From assembly GCA_017871115.1 (NCBI GenBank), contig JAFCIZ010000001.1:849501-913500 (forward strand): a DNA stretch of 64,000 bases, in the 5' to 3' direction. The DNA is from Cunninghamella blakesleeana. Its lineage: Eukaryota; Mucoromycota; Mucoromycetes; Mucorales; Cunninghamellaceae. Under the pieces are notes generated by a model. It was not told the DNA's origin and did no database searches. It worked only from the letters and a program-made list of their open reading frames with translations. Position numbers and translations under genes: made by a program. Shown here in pieces: positions 12,173-25,562 of the stretch (position 1 is its first letter; each line of letters begins with the position of its first letter).

Positions 12173-14974
12173 AATAAGGTACATTAATATAAAAATATAA
12201 ACTTACTTGAGTGTTAAAGTACTAATAGCTAATCTTGTAGCTTTGGCTTTATATTTTGTCACAACGTCAGTTTGTAATACAGATAATATTTCTTGTTGTT
12301 GAGCTAAAATAACTTGTCTACCTGCTTGATGATTAAATAAATTAGCTAATCCACGATAGGCAAGCATAGCATTTGTTTCAGTAATTTTATCCAAAGGTGT
12401 TGTTGCTGTTGATGCTTTATCTATATTTCCAACTTGGGCAAAGAAGGCTACTGCATTACCATCTGGTATTGCTGATACTAAATCTTCTGTAGCGTAAAGT
12501 GCAAGTAAACGTAAAATATCCAAAGCTGGGAATCGGTTTTGTGGTACCCATGTTTGACAAACTTTTATTATAGTGAGTAATCCTTCTTCTCCTACAGTGC
12601 TTGCAGATGGGTTCTTGAGGAATTGTACTAATCGAGCTACTGAGTTCAATTCATTTTGACCTAGCTTTTCATTGTCAGACAATCCTTCATTTAATGATTT
12701 TATTTTATTTTCTACTGCATCTAAATTGGCTTGCTTTAATGCTAAGTAGGAGCCCTAAAAAAATAAATAAAAATAATAAAAAAATATTAGATTTCCTACT
12801 GGTACGTGCCTTTATTTCCTATTTTTTTTAATGTATATATTACCACAGGAAGGACTTTAGGTTTAATAATTGGTGCCGTAGCTGTAGGCTGTAAAGCTGG
12901 TGCAGTGTTTTGAGTAGAACTACCATGATATCCGGAAGCACCTACGAGAGAAGGGGGTTTTATTTTAAAAAATATGATTTAAATAAGAATTCAATTTTCT
13001 GATTTAATATCCATATTACAGTAAATATCCTTATTTTCCTATATATAAATTACCTGTGAATGGATCGTGGTAAGGGGTAGTGTGTTGTGTTGTTGTTGAT
13101 TGTCCAGGTGTATAACGACTTCCACCAGTAAATGGATCTTGATATTGACCTGTTGTTTGGCCAATAGATACGCCTTGGGTATTTTTTGATATAAAATCTA
13201 CTATTTGTTCTACAAATTCTGGTGATAAATCATTGTCAAAGAGGAATTTTTGAGCTGCATCATATGGGTTTTCTATAATAAAGTAGACAATAGCATACTC
13301 TATAAGTATCATATAAATGCTTGTTATCTATTTGTATTACTACTTACGATTGAGATTATAAGGTAGCTTGAGCATGCCATTGGGTCCATTGCCGATGTCA
13401 ATATCAAACACAAAATCATATTCTTTACCATTAAATAGTTGCTTTTGACCAGATCCAACACCTCCAACGACTTCACCAATCTTTTGCCATGTTTTATTCA
13501 TTGAATCCCATTGATGTGCTTCTACTGACCCATTTACATTTACCATGATTACTTGTCCTTCCTTGTTACCGGGTTTACTTAAAGCTTCTTGACCTGGTAG
13601 TTTATTTTTATCTACATCGCCGATTTGATTTCTATAAAAAGAGAATATCAGTGTAAAGAATTTAAATGTATTTATTAATAATTATCATATATATATATAT
13701 CATAGTAATATAAATATAAAACTTACGATGGAATTGCTTGGGAAGCCAATAAATCTTCAAGTTCCTATTTTTTAAATAAATAAATAAATAAATATACATA
13801 TACAACAGAAATTAATCACTGTTTTGAATTAAATAATAGCTGTATTATATCGTATCAGGTTATATCATTACTTTAATATCTTCTGAACTAGCAAATCTTT
13901 CAGCTGATCTGGTAAATACACGAACTGCAGCATCACTGCCGCCAACAACAATGTCATCGTTTGGTAAAACAGAAACAGTCCATACAGATATACATGGTTG
14001 TTGAAGTGTTTGTATACATTCACCGTCTAAAAAAATGAAACCATAATTATACTTACTACTAAACTTTTTTATTGTCCTTTCTACTTTCTTTTCGTTTTTT
14101 TATTTTATTATTATTATTGCCACTTTTTATTGATTTATTTTACCTTTCCAAATACGAACGGTACGATCTTCACCAGCAGAGACAATTTCACCAGTACTTA
14201 ACGTAGCAACGGAATAAACAAATGAGGTATGGCCATATAATTCTTGTAAACATTCACCATCAAAACTCCAAATTCGAATAGTTCTAATAAATAAAGCATA
14301 TGTATATATGTATATATATTGATTAATAATAATGTTCATATCTTGGTGGCCGTTTTTATTTTAAAATGATATATTTTTTAATAATGCTATGCATTTTTTT
14401 ACCCATCATTTGAGCAAGAAGCGAACCCAATGTTAGGAACCAAAGTAAGCCCACGGACAGCATCGGTATGTCCATTAAATACTTTTGCTTGTTTTCCATT
14501 TTTCCATAATCGAATTGTTTTATCAGCAGATGCTAGAAAAAAATAAAAAGAATGGTGATTAAAACGACTTTCAGGACAAAGTATGTACTAAATATATCTT
14601 TCCTTCTTACCTGTTAAAGTTGTATCATCATCAATACCAAGTACAGCCCAAACAGCTGCTGTATGGCCTTCAAGTACATATTTTTGTTGATAGTCTCTCC
14701 ATACTATAACTTTCCTGAATAAGCAAAACAGAAAAAGAAAGATTAATATTGACTAAATTCTTTTATATTCAATTTATTTTATTTCAAAAACTACTTTACT
14801 TGTCCCAAGATCCAGATATGATATCACCATTGGGTGTAATAGATAAAGCACAAACGTTTTCAGTATGCCCAACTAAAGTGTATAAAGGTGAGCTTGGGTT
14901 GTAAGGTTCATACACTAAAATTAATTTATCGGAACCAGCAGAAGCAAATAAGCCTATAATAAAACATACGTGTG

Positions 14975-15005
<31 letters not shown>

Positions 15006-15391
15006 TTATATCAATAATGCTGCTTTTGGATAATAGTATTACTATTTTTTTTTAAAAGGTTGCTATATAAATTTTACCTTGGTGATGTTCATTTGTTGGT
15101 GGAATAGCAACTAAAGCATTAACAAAATGTTGATGCCCAAGATAGGTATTATGGGGTGAAAATTCATTTGGCCCAGTTCTAGTCCATGAGCGAACAGATT
15201 TATCCCGAGCTGCTGACAAGATAAAATCATTAGATAAACAAGTTACAGCACGTACCTGTGTAAAATAATGATAAACGTTATAAAGTAAATTAATAATACA
15301 ATTTAATAAGTATACATAGTAAACATTTCCATTTACTTACATCTTGTTCATGACTATGTAAGGTACATTCAAGTTTGTATAAGCTAGACAT
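11704..15391 (-). CDS. DOA1: DOA1/UFD3/PLAA ubiquitin-binding Cdc48 cofactor
   Basis: Fourteen exons on the minus strand, about 790 aa (yeast Doa1 is 715). Seven WD40 repeats come first (for example LVGHTENVCALSITPNGD, EGHTAAVWAVLGIDDD, YGHTSFVYSVATLSTGE). They are followed by the PFU domain (VNVNGSVEAHQWDS, KEYDFVFDIDIGNGPNGML, NPYDAAQKFLFDNDLSPEF) and then the PUL armadillo-like domain (ALKQANLDAVENKIK to the C-terminus). Family knowledge: the WD40 and PFU regions bind ubiquitin and PUL binds the C-terminus of Cdc48/p97, acting in ubiquitin homeostasis, ERAD and mitochondria-associated degradation. A Q/P/T-rich linker with TGQYQDPFTGG and PYHDPFTGA lies between PFU and PUL. Start MSSLYKLECTLHSHEQDVRA is the normal family N-terminus. 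It converges with the myosin gene and diverges from WASP, sharing a promoter of about 200 bp. Confidence 0.95.
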
Positions 15392-15483
15392 TAATTTATT
15401 CTATTATAAAAAAATAAGTGAAAGAAGAGTGAAATTTTAGAAAAAGGTTTACGCGTTTGGATTAAATTTTTTGAAAAATGGAA

Positions 15484-15497
15484 TTTTTAAATTCCGG
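15484..15497 (+). promoter_or_regulatory. Candidate core promoter element before WASP
   Basis: TTTTTAAATTCCGG ends 92 bp before the WASP ATG, oriented with the CCGG end towards the gene. Similar sequences with the same orientation and spacing precede other genes here (31069, 36626, 53268, 57275, 60807). Inference from recurrence only. An ACGCGT hexamer, the Mlu I cell-cycle box core in yeasts, lies at about 15451, between DOA1 and WASP. Confidence 0.4.
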
Positions 15498-15588
15498 TTT
15501 TTTTTTCCATTTAAGGCTCCAGCTTTTTTTAAATATTTCGAGTTTTATTTTTCTCTTCTCTTTACTTTTTTTTTCTTAAATAATTCTT

Positions 15589-15681
15589 ATGCCATCAGCT
15601 CTAACAACAGCTGAAGATAAAAATAAAGTTAGAAGGGCTCTGCCTACTGCTGTAAGTGTATAAATAATTATTATTCTTGAG

Positions 15682-15715
<34 letters not shown>

Positions 15716-16181
15716 ATTTTTAATTTTATCGAATAAAAACCTATAGCTATAAACTAAAATATTGTATTGTATATATTTATGTATGTTTAGAAAATATATG
15801 CAGCTACAGTAGCAAGATTATATGTAGCTTATCCAAATCCTAACAAATGGGCTTATTCAAACGTGTGGGGTGCAATAACATTTCTTAAAGATAAGAAAAC
15901 TCATTCTTTATATATACGTATTGTAGATTTAATCGTAAGTTAATATATATAATATATATTCATATTCTAGACTTTTATATTATTATGATGATAAATATTT
16001 ATATATTTATTATTAATTCCTTGACAATAGAATCACAAAGGGGTTATTTGGGAACAGGAATTATATGATGGTTTTCAGCTAAATCGACAAACGCCATTCT
16101 TTTTTACTTTCTCTGCTGATGTAAGTTTTTTTGTTATTAAAACATATGCATAGTCGTATATTTATTTTTATATTTTTATAC

Positions 16182-16226
<45 letters not shown>

Positions 16227-18172
16227 GAGTATATGGTTGGATTATCTTTTAGTGATGAACAAGACGCAGCTGTTTTTTATGAAAAAATGAACACAAGAGA
16301 TAAAGTAGCACCAAAGAAAAAGAAGAAAGCAAAGGGTAATACTAGATATACTTATAAATATATAAATGTATACTGTAAGCTATCCTAAATATTTATCACA
16401 ACATATTTTTATTTTTACTTTTATTGTTATCAAAGAAACTAGCGGAAAAAAGCCAGCGAGAGGAAAGTTAAATAAAGCTCAAATTGGTCTTCCATCTGAA
16501 TTTAGGTAGTTTAACATATAGATATATATCCCATAGTGGATTTAATGATATAATGCTATTCTATTTCAATATTTGATAATATTATTAACTTTATAATCTA
16601 ATACCCATTTTTCTATTTTCTATTTATCTTTTATAGACATATTGGACATATTGGATATACACCTGAAAAAGGATTTAGTGTACAAAATACAGATTCTGAA
16701 TGGAATGGGCTTTTTGATCAACTTCAATCACTGGGTATATCTGCTGAAGAAATCACTGAAAATAAAGAATTTATTAAAGATTTTGTAAATCAACATGGTG
16801 GCCCACCTTTACCACCTACTCGCCCAGGAATAACTACACCTAATGCAAAAAAATCTCGTGCCCCACCACCACCTCCAGCAAGGCGTGCTGCACCTCCTGC
16901 TCCTGTAGGCGGTAAATAAATAAATGATAAAAAATGCATGAACGAAAGAGGGGTTATTTTTTATTATATATACTGCTTTTATAATAATAATTAATTTTAT
17001 ATTCATTTTTTTATATAGGTCGGCGTCCACCACCTCCTCCACCACCACCTGGCCGTAGAAATGCTCCTCCTCCTCCTCCTCCACGTGCTGCTTCACAACA
17101 TATATCACCTTCAAGAGCTGTGCCACCTCGCCCACCACCACCTAGAGTATCAACGATTGATAGCCAGCCTGTACATGCAGATGCAGAAATAGTTTATTCA
17201 TCTGATAATAATTATGATTCTTCTATAGAAACAGCCCACCAACAAGATCATCAACAAGATCATCAACAAGATCATCAACATGATCATCAACAAGATTATC
17301 TACAAGATTATCAACAACCTCCTCCAATTTCTAATAATCCTTATCGTATTTCAAGTGCATCATCTCCACCTCCTCCACCTCCTCCACCTCCTCCAATAAC
17401 TTCAACAGCCCATGTTATTCCACCACCAGTGCCTGAAATTAAAACTCTAGAATTTGACCAAATTTATGATGATAATACAGACAATGATACCAGAGCATCT
17501 TCACCTGAATTTTATGATGCTGCTGAAGCACCTGAATTACCACCTCCACCTCCACCTTTACCTGGACGTGAAAGACCTGCTCCTCCACCTTTACCTGGTA
17601 GAAATGCTCGTGGGCCACCACCACCTCCTCCTCCAACAAGTGCACGACCTAACCAAACAAGGCGAGCTCCTCAAACCGGCTTACCTCCACCACCAGTTGG
17701 ACAATCATCAATACCACCACCACCTCCACCACCTCCACCAATGACAGGTGGTAATGCACCACCACCTCCGCCACCACCTCCGCCACCAATGACAGGAAAC
17801 GGCGCACCACTACCACCACCACCACCTCCACCAGTAGGACAGTCATCAATACCACCACCTCCACCACCAACTTCGGCAAGTACTTCATCTGCACCTTCTG
17901 ATGGTCGTGGTGCCCTATTAGATTCTATTCGTAGTGCAGGTGGGATCGGAGCTTTACGAAAAACACCAAAGGAAACTCAACATGATCGTAGTAGTCCATT
18001 GGCAGGTGCATCGCCTTCTTTATCTGCAGCTAAAAGTACTAATGCAGGTGTTCCAGCTGGTTCTGATGATTTAACAGCAAGTTTATTTACGGCATTACAG
18101 AATAGAAAGAAATCAGTTTTAGCAGATGATGATGATGATGACGACGACAGTGATGGAAGTGAATGGGAATAA
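15589..18172 (+). CDS. LAS17: WASP/Las17 actin nucleation promoting factor
   Basis: Seven exons (15589-15651, 15791-15934, 16031-16120, 16227-16335, 16436-16505, 16637-16911, 17019-18172), 634 aa. Order: WH1/EVH1 domain (KIYAATVARLYVAYPNPNKW to about residue 115); basic stretch PKKKKKAK; CRIB/GTPase-binding motif IGLPSEFRHIGHIGYTPEKG; long proline-rich region with repeated P-runs; one WH2 motif (GRGALLDSIRSAGGIGALRKT); and the acidic tail DDDDDDDDSDGSEWE with the terminal Trp that contacts Arp2/3. It activates Arp2/3 at endocytic sites and cortical patches. A clear CRIB is notable, since yeast Las17 lacks one, so Cdc42/Rac-type control like animal WASP is likely. Between the proline runs sits a tandem DHQQ repeat (about 17236-17310). 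If the intron after 16911 were retained, translation would stop at once and lose WH2 and the acidic tail. Confidence 0.95.
15682..15713 (+). repeat. Poly-A run in WASP intron 1
   Basis: About 32 consecutive A in the first intron; the longest mononucleotide run I noticed in the window. The length is likely variable and subject to sequencing error. Confidence 0.8.
16187..16222. repeat. (TA)n microsatellite in WASP intron 3
   Basis: About 18 TA units directly before the 3' splice site of the intron. It leaves little polypyrimidine tract. Confidence 0.8.
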
Positions 18173-18690
18173 ATAACAGTAAATAGTAATAATAATAAAT
18201 AAAATTACAATGTTTTAGTATATATATACAATATTAATTTAATAATTTATTATTATTAACGAACTATATTTTTCATTTTTTATTTAATTTTAGTTGTATT
18301 TGTTAGATTTAGTATCATTATTATAGTTTATAATTTTACATTTTTATTAATATATTAATTTTGAACCAGTATCTAAGTAAAATATGTTATTAATATGAAA
18401 ATGGAAAAAAGGTATGAATTTAAAGGTGGCTATGATACATTGTTTGTATTGTTAAAAAAGAAGAAGGAAAGAATAAATATAAAATAATATTTTTATTATT
18501 AAAAAGGAGAGTAAAGAGTAACTATAAAAGAATTTTTATTAATAAAAAATACATGTAAACGATATATATTACAACTTTATAAATGAAGATAAAAATAGAT
18601 AGGTGGATAATATGCAATGTATGAATATAAAAATAACAGTAATAACACAGAAAAAAAGGATATATAAATATATATTATAGTATACTCTTT
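18173..18690. other. Convergent 3' region of WASP and sulfate permease
   Basis: No gene seen. A/T-rich DNA with several TAATAA and AATAAA-like stretches that could serve as 3' processing signals for both converging genes. Confidence 0.5.
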
Positions 18691-20819
18691 TTATACAGAT
18701 GGGTAATAAACATATGCTTGTTCACGAGCACCAAGTGAAGAAACGGCAGCACGAACGGCATCATCAGCAGTAAAATGGAATAAAGGATAAAGATCTTTAG
18801 GCATTGGAATAGCAACGGTGGAAATATTAGATTTTTGGGAAAAGCGATGACTACTATAGCCCAATGTAATTTGATCATTATGGTAGGAAGAGTGTTGACT
18901 CCGACTACTATATAGATATTCAATGTCATCTCTGGTAGTTTGATTTGATTTGTATTGATGTTGGTGGTTTTGTGGTTTAGCAGTATTAGCGGCAACATTT
19001 GGTATGTAATAAGATTCTTTTAGTTGAATATCATGATTATCATCCTTATCATCAATGTTATCAGTCTCTCTATCAGAATCAGTAAAACTTGTACCTTGAC
19101 CAGGTATATTACCAAAACCACCAATAATTAAAGTTTGGCGTATAATTGGATCAGCGATATTTACAAAATGAACTTCAACATGATGACCACTATAACGGTT
19201 TAAAGCACTTTGTACATCTAAAATAGATTGTAAACCACTAGAATCCAATTGATTTACTCTTGTAAAATCAATAATCAATGCATGTAATAAAGGTAGTTGA
19301 GCACGGGTAGCATCTTTGATAGGGTCAGCATCATCATTCCAAGCACGCCCACCTCTACTAATAACAGCTTGGGCTCTTCTAGTGTAATTTTTACAATGAA
19401 CAATAAGAGTGTCAGCTAAAAATGCACAGTTAGGATATATCCAAGATTCATCCATACGCACCATTAAAATTCCATCTGGTAAAGGCTGGACTAAATGACC
19501 AAGAGCAGCATCCGTATCAGGTATATATAAATATTGCATTTGATCTTTTTCAGTATAATCTATATTATCATCACCAATAGTATCTTGACCAGTACTGAAG
19601 TTAATATTGTTATTGATTTTTTTATCAGAAATTACATTTCCATGAATGGTTTGTGAAGGTAAATCAATATAATTGGCTAATGCAAGAGGAATTCTACCAA
19701 TATTATAAAATCTTGGACGTGATATTTTGAATAAAAGAAGTAAAATGGAAACACCGATGGATGCATAGATACCATATTCAATAGCTGTAAAAAAAGTTAC
19801 TGTCACTGAAACGACAAATACAAGTAATTCCCAAATACTGATTTTATATAATTGTTTAATATAACTGGGTGAAGCAACAAGGTCTGATACAGCATGGACC
19901 ACAACAGCACCTAAGATGGAATCTGGAAGATAATAAAAGGCTGGGGTTAAAGCATACAAGGCAAGGATCACTACAATGGATGAAAATACACCAGCGATAG
20001 GCGTGCGTACACCAGAACGTGCTTTGATAGCCGTACGAGAAAATGATCCTGTGGATGGGTAGGCACTGGTAAGAAAAAAAAGGAGAAAATGGATTTATAA
20101 AAAGATTAGTACAAATATTTTCATATGAAGTAAAAAAAATAAATATACAAACTGGTTTTTTTCCTTATCTTTTTTTTATAATTATTTTTAATTAATGGAT
20201 GATAGTTACCCAAAGAAAGAAGCCCATATATTTGTGAAACCAATAGCAATAATTTCTTGATTTGGATTGATTGAATAATCATTAACACGACCAAAAGATT
20301 TAGCAATAGCAACATGTTCCAAGATTAATATGAGAATAGCGGAAGGTAAATTAGGACTGATAGCGGTAATGATTTCAGCATCAATTCGAGGAACACCCAT
20401 GGCTTGAAAACCAGATGGCACTTGACCAAGTACATAAATAGGGGATGTTGTTTTACCAATAGAAATCAAATAAGCAATTAGAGTACCAAAAATCACAACT
20501 ATAGCATTACGAGTAATACTGAAGTAAAAAAAATGGGATCGATAATTTGGGTATTTGTTTGAGAGATGATCACATAAAAAACGTACGCCATATAACCATA
20601 ATAATCCTGTTAACCCAAAAGCTACATCTAACTTTGTTTCCGGTAAATTTTTAAAAAAATTGCCTAGTACAAGATAAGGTGGATCCTGTGTGTTGATCGA
20701 CTTGATCCCAAACAATTTTGGCCACTATTTTTGGTAATAAACAAATAAATATAAATAAAAATAAGTAAATAATAAAAAATACAATAAATGTACATTATAA
20801 GGCCATAAATTTAATTATC

Positions 20820-20855
<36 letters not shown>

Positions 20856-21182
20856 CTTGTGATATACAAATGGTAATAGCTATAACAGAAGAAAGATTAT
20901 TGTTATTATCTATAATCATCAAATATAATCATTTGTTGTCGTCCAGGATATATATATATATATTTACCTGATGCAGTCATAAATCCCTATATAATCGTAA
21001 TAATAAGTACAAATATATATGTATATATTTAGATTAATTCATTATACTATACAATACTTATATATATTATTTAGATATACATATCTATTTACCGTAATTG
21101 CTGGACCTTTTTCATTTTTTGACAAAAATATAGTATAGCAAAAAAAAAAAAATTGATTAGCAAAAAAAAAAAAGATACCAGC

Positions 21183-21220
<38 letters not shown>

Positions 21221-22031
21221 GGAATAAAATCAACTAGTATACCAAGACGGATTAAACCAATAAACATAGCAACCACGCCACAAATTAAAGAAAAAGTAAC
21301 AGCAATATCATTTTCACTTATATCAGTATATGTACTCTGAATATGTGTGATTGATTGGCCAAGAAGTAAACTAAAAAATAATAATTAATGTATGATTGAA
21401 TATCCGATGATAGCGATGATCTACATTTTTTTTAAAAAAAATACCTCATGACAGCTGTAGGTCCAATGGAAACATCTTTCGAAGTAGCAAACAAACAATA
21501 AACAGCTAATCCAACGAATGCAGTGCTATATAGAAATCAATTATTTAGTCTTTATCTTTTAAAAATAAAGTGATTAATCAATAATAATACTAATGATCTT
21601 ACTATAAACCATATTGTGGTGAAAGTTGGGCAATTTTTGCATATCTAAATAAATATATAAACCAAATATTATTATGTATTCTTTTTATTTTATTTTTATT
21701 TTATTTTATATATCTACAAATATATTTACCCCATTGATTGAGGAACTACAACAATACCAACAGTTACCCCAGCAATTAAATCTCTTATAAACCACTAAAA
21801 AAATCAAAATTAAAAAAAGAAGGTGAATCAATAAACCGAGATCTATTTTTTTTTTTTTTTTTTTCATTTCATTACTGTAAAATTATATCGATGAATCCAT
21901 GTTATGATTGGAAATAAACTAATGATATACTGTCTTGAACTTTTAGGTAAATCTTTTATAACTCTTTTTGATTTTTTTTGATAATCATCGTATTCATAAT
22001 CCACGACTATTTGTTTTGGTATATATACCAT
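18691..22031 (-). CDS. SulP/SLC26 sulfate permease with STAS domain
   Basis: Ten exons on the minus strand, about 800 aa. The start reads MVYIPKQIVVDYEYDD. The transport core has the SulP signature DLIAGVTVGIVVVPQSMGYA, then PQYGLYTAFVGLAVYCLFATSKDVSIGPTAVMS (several membrane helices), LGILVDFIPGPAITGFMT and WPKLFGI, with further helices to KISRPRF. The C-terminal STAS domain contains LLHALIIDFTRVNQLDSSGL. Family knowledge: fungal members (yeast Sul1/Sul2) bring sulfate in across the plasma membrane with protons; STAS regulates traffic and activity. Three consecutive very small exons of 14, about 19 and 23 nt encode GPAIT, GFMTAS and AITICISQ. The substrate is inferred from the family; other anions are possible. 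The C-terminal 100 residues after STAS are low complexity. Confidence 0.92.
21186..21217. repeat. (TA)n microsatellite at a permease splice donor
   Basis: About 16 TA units immediately downstream (gene sense) of the exon ending in VDFIP. A similar run lies at about 20823-20851 in another intron of the same gene. Confidence 0.75.
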
Positions 22032-22875
22032 ATTGATAATTATAACAATAAAAAATGGTATTTAATTAAAAATAAAAATATAAAGAAAGAAAGAAAGATC
22101 AACTTTTTTTTTTAAAGTTTTAATGTAAAAAAAAAAAAAACATCGGTACTTGTTTGTTAAAAAAAAATGGTAAGTTTGTGGTACAAATTGCATCATTCTT
22201 TGAAAAAATGATTCCTTTTCACAATTTTATATCATTTTTTTTTCTAACCGCATTTTATTTTATTTATCAATGTGGATGAAATTTAAATAAAAAGGAAATA
22301 GAGATGTCGATCCTTTTACTATTGTAGAAAATTTTTTTTTATTATAAAATTATATATATATATTTATATATATTTATAATGCCCTCTCCTTCATCCTTAA
22401 AATAAAAATCGCATCTTTATTTAATCACGCAACCGATCGAAATAATTTTTATTTAGTTTTTTTTATTATTATTATAGAGCGAAGCCATATGTTTTAATTC
22501 TTTTTTTTCTTTTTTTCTAAAGTATATCCTTTTTAAATCCCATTTTTTTAAGAAAAAAAAAATATACAAAAAGACTTTATTACATTTTTTTAAAAAAAAG
22601 GTGATACGTGTATATAAAAATAATTCGTGATCATAATAATAATTAGTATAGAATATATAAAAAAAACAAAATAAAAGTAAATATAACAAGAGGAATAATA
22701 ACTAAATAGTAATAGTAATAATTTAATGATGAAAAAAAAGAATAAATAAAAGATATATATAAGTTATAATAATGATGATAATAAGAAATAGGTAGTAATA
22801 ATTAGTAGTAGTAGAAATGGTAATAATAATTAAAATAATAACTATATATATACATATAAATATATATGTATTTTT
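22032..22875. other. Permease promoter and kinase 3' region
   Basis: No gene supported. Both flanking genes are on the minus strand. The DNA is A/T-rich with homopolymer A/T runs; AACCGCATTTTA at about 22247 is a weak match to the recurring promoter motif in minus-strand sense. Nothing else stands out. Confidence 0.5.
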
Positions 22876-25562
22876 TTAAGAGATAATCCTTTTTTGTACT
22901 AGCTGAGGTGTTAATCCTGATGTGATTGGAGGGGGAGGAGGAGGAGGCATTGATGGGGGAGGATGAGGAGAAGAAGAAGAGGATGTTATTGGAATATTAT
23001 TATTATTATTTGTTGTTGTTGGAATAGGAGGTAAGGTATTTGAATCAAACATCCATTTTTGTGGAGGGACAGGTGAATCGATTCTATGAATATGTTGTTG
23101 ATTCACAGTATTAGATGTCATGTTGGTTACTATAGAGGAAGTAGATGCTTGCATTAAAGGACGATGAACATTATCAGGTGAAGAAGCCATATGATAACTT
23201 GAATCGGATGATGATCTTCGACGGAGCTGTGGAGGAGAGTAGTGTCTTTGTTGCTGTTGCTGTTGTTGTTGCTGCTGATAATGTTGTTGTTGTTGTTGTT
23301 GTTGATGATGAAGATTGGATATAGATGGTTGGTGTAATTGTCTAATATTGTTATTGATAGTTTTATCAGAAGAAGAGACCATGACAGGTGGAGGGGGTTT
23401 CATGGGAGGAGGAGTACCACCAGCTTGTAAAATATAATCATCTCTTGCTTGTACAGCTTGTAAAGGGTCTTGATCAAGTAATGAAGTATTAGAAGCTAAT
23501 ATTCCGGAAGGAGGGCGCCAATCAAGGTTTCTTTTTTCTTTTGCCATTCCACCAGAAGCGGCAGTTTGTGACGAATGATTCATGTGATTATGATTTTGTT
23601 GATTATTATTATTATGAATATTATTATTGTTGTTGTTATTGCTGTTACTATTGTTGTTAAGCGCTTGTGTTCTTTTCATTCTTTCTAATTCTTCCATTTT
23701 TAATATATCACTGGCTGATAAAGGTGTAGCGGGTTGTTGATTAATATAATCGACCACACTTGTATTATATGTACCTTTAACATGTTGACGAGAGCTTCCT
23801 CTTGGAGGGGATGCCATTCTATTTTTTTCTGTTGTTGCATTTGTTTTTGCCATGCGTTGTGCCCATCGTTGTTGTTCCATTTCCATTTTCTTACGTTCAT
23901 TTTCTTCAGGTTTGGTAAAATCAAACGTGACAAACTTTTCTTCCATTAATTGTTGTTCAGGACTGACAGTAGATAAAGCTGTATCACTACCATGGCTCTT
24001 TAAAGATGTATTGGCATTTGATGCTGCACTTCGTTTTGGATTACGTTTTCGTACTTTTAAAGGGTTATCTTCTAATAAAATTTCTTCTAATTCATGTGTT
24101 GGATCAAAGTTAGCACGTTTACTCTATAAAAGAAGAAAGAAAGAAAAATAAATATAAAGTGAGATACTATTTTTTATTTTTTTATGGCCATTATTATTAT
24201 TTACATCAGGAATAAAAGGTGGTACTAATTGTTTTGAATCCATTAAATCCCATTGAATATGTCGTAACCATGGGTGGGCCATTAATCTTCGGAAACCTTT
24301 TTCACCATAACCTAAACGTTTATTCACATCACGAGTCAATAAGCCTCTTATAAAATCTCGAGATTCATTTGATATATGGCTGGTTTCAGGAAAGACGACG
24401 TTATCATGTATAATAGCATGTTGTAAAGCTTCGTTAGTTTTTCCTCTAAATGGACGCTAATAAAGAAATTGTAGTAGAAATAAAACAATAAGAATAAGAC
24501 TTAAAATTGTACATAGTTATTTTATTATTTATTTTAATTTAATTATTTTACCTTGCCAATCATTAGTTCATAACATACTACACCTAGAGACCACCAATCT
24601 ACTGATGCAAAGTAGCCTTTCTTTTGTAAAACTTCAGGAGCCATATAAGCCATTGAACCAGCTACAGAAGTCAATGGTTTTGATTCATTGAATTGAACAG
24701 CAATATTAAAATCCGTTAAATGAGCATGACCTTGTTCATTAAGTAAAATATTATCAGGTTTTAAATCTCTAATTTGATTAATAGAAAAAGAAGAAAAAAG
24801 TCATGATTAGATAATGTTAGGTAATGTTATCAATATTATTTTAAATAAAAACTTATTTCCTATTTTTTTTTTTTTTTTTTGTTACCTATGAATAATATTC
24901 TTTTTATGTAAATAACGTAAACTCCAAGCAACTTCAGCAGCATAAAATTTAACATAACTTTCAGGCATAACACTTAAACGATCCAAGTGAAATCGTAAAT
25001 CACCACCGAGCATTAAATCAATGACCATGAATAGATATTGAGAATCTTGAAAGGCATAGCGAAGATTGACAATAAGAGGATGTTCAATAGATTCTAATAG
25101 TCGACGTTCTGAGATAATATTATGTGTTGCTTGTAATTCTATACATCGTGATTTTTTTATATATTTAAGAGCATATAATTGTTTTGATCCTTTATGTTGT
25201 ACTACTCTGACTTTACCGAATGCACCTTTTCCAATAACTCTTAATAAATGAAAATGTCCAAGTTCGACTAAATAATAAAATAAGCATGTTAATAATGATA
25301 ATGAATCTACATTTTTTTATTTCTATTTTTTCCTATTATATATTACTCCTTGTTCCCCTGCTTTTTTTAATATAATTACATATATGTTTATGTTTTTTAT
25401 TATTTATTTATTGACACTTTATTTCTTAATTATTTCTATATAATATCACGCTGTTTTATTTTGACAAATCATTATTACTGTTATTATTATTGCTACTACT
25501 ATCACTCACTTACCTTCTTCTGCAAAGTCAATTTCTTTTGGTGAACAGCATACTGCACCCAT
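22876..25562 (-). CDS. YANK/STK32-family AGC-type protein kinase
   Basis: Five exons on the minus strand. Starts [16 protein letters not shown], a predicted N-myristoylation (Gly2) and palmitoylation (Cys5, Cys6) signal. The kinase domain has the glycine loop [13 protein letters not shown], the VAIK-type lysine ALKYIKK, catalytic HRDLKPDN and [11 protein letters not shown]. The DFN in place of DFG is the hallmark of the STK32/YANK family, so it is not a defect. Then come YMAPEVL and the AGC-like C-lobe [12 protein letters not shown]. After the domain is an extension ([20 protein letters not shown]) and a tail of about 400 residues rich in Q, N, S and P, ending with a PPPPPP run. Substrates are unknown. 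It probably acts at the plasma membrane, by inference from the acylation signal. Confidence 0.88.

Noticed and set aside
15451..15456. ACGCGT as an MBF target site linking WASP or DOA1 to the MBP1-like factor
   Set aside because: A single hexamer; other ACGCGT copies lie inside an exon (about 4121) and an intron (about 7071), so it is not informative here.
17439..17894. Open frames on both strands overlapping the WASP proline-rich region
   Set aside because: They are reading-frame shadows of CCA/CCT repeats; the forward frame with WH1, CRIB, WH2 and acidic domains is the gene.
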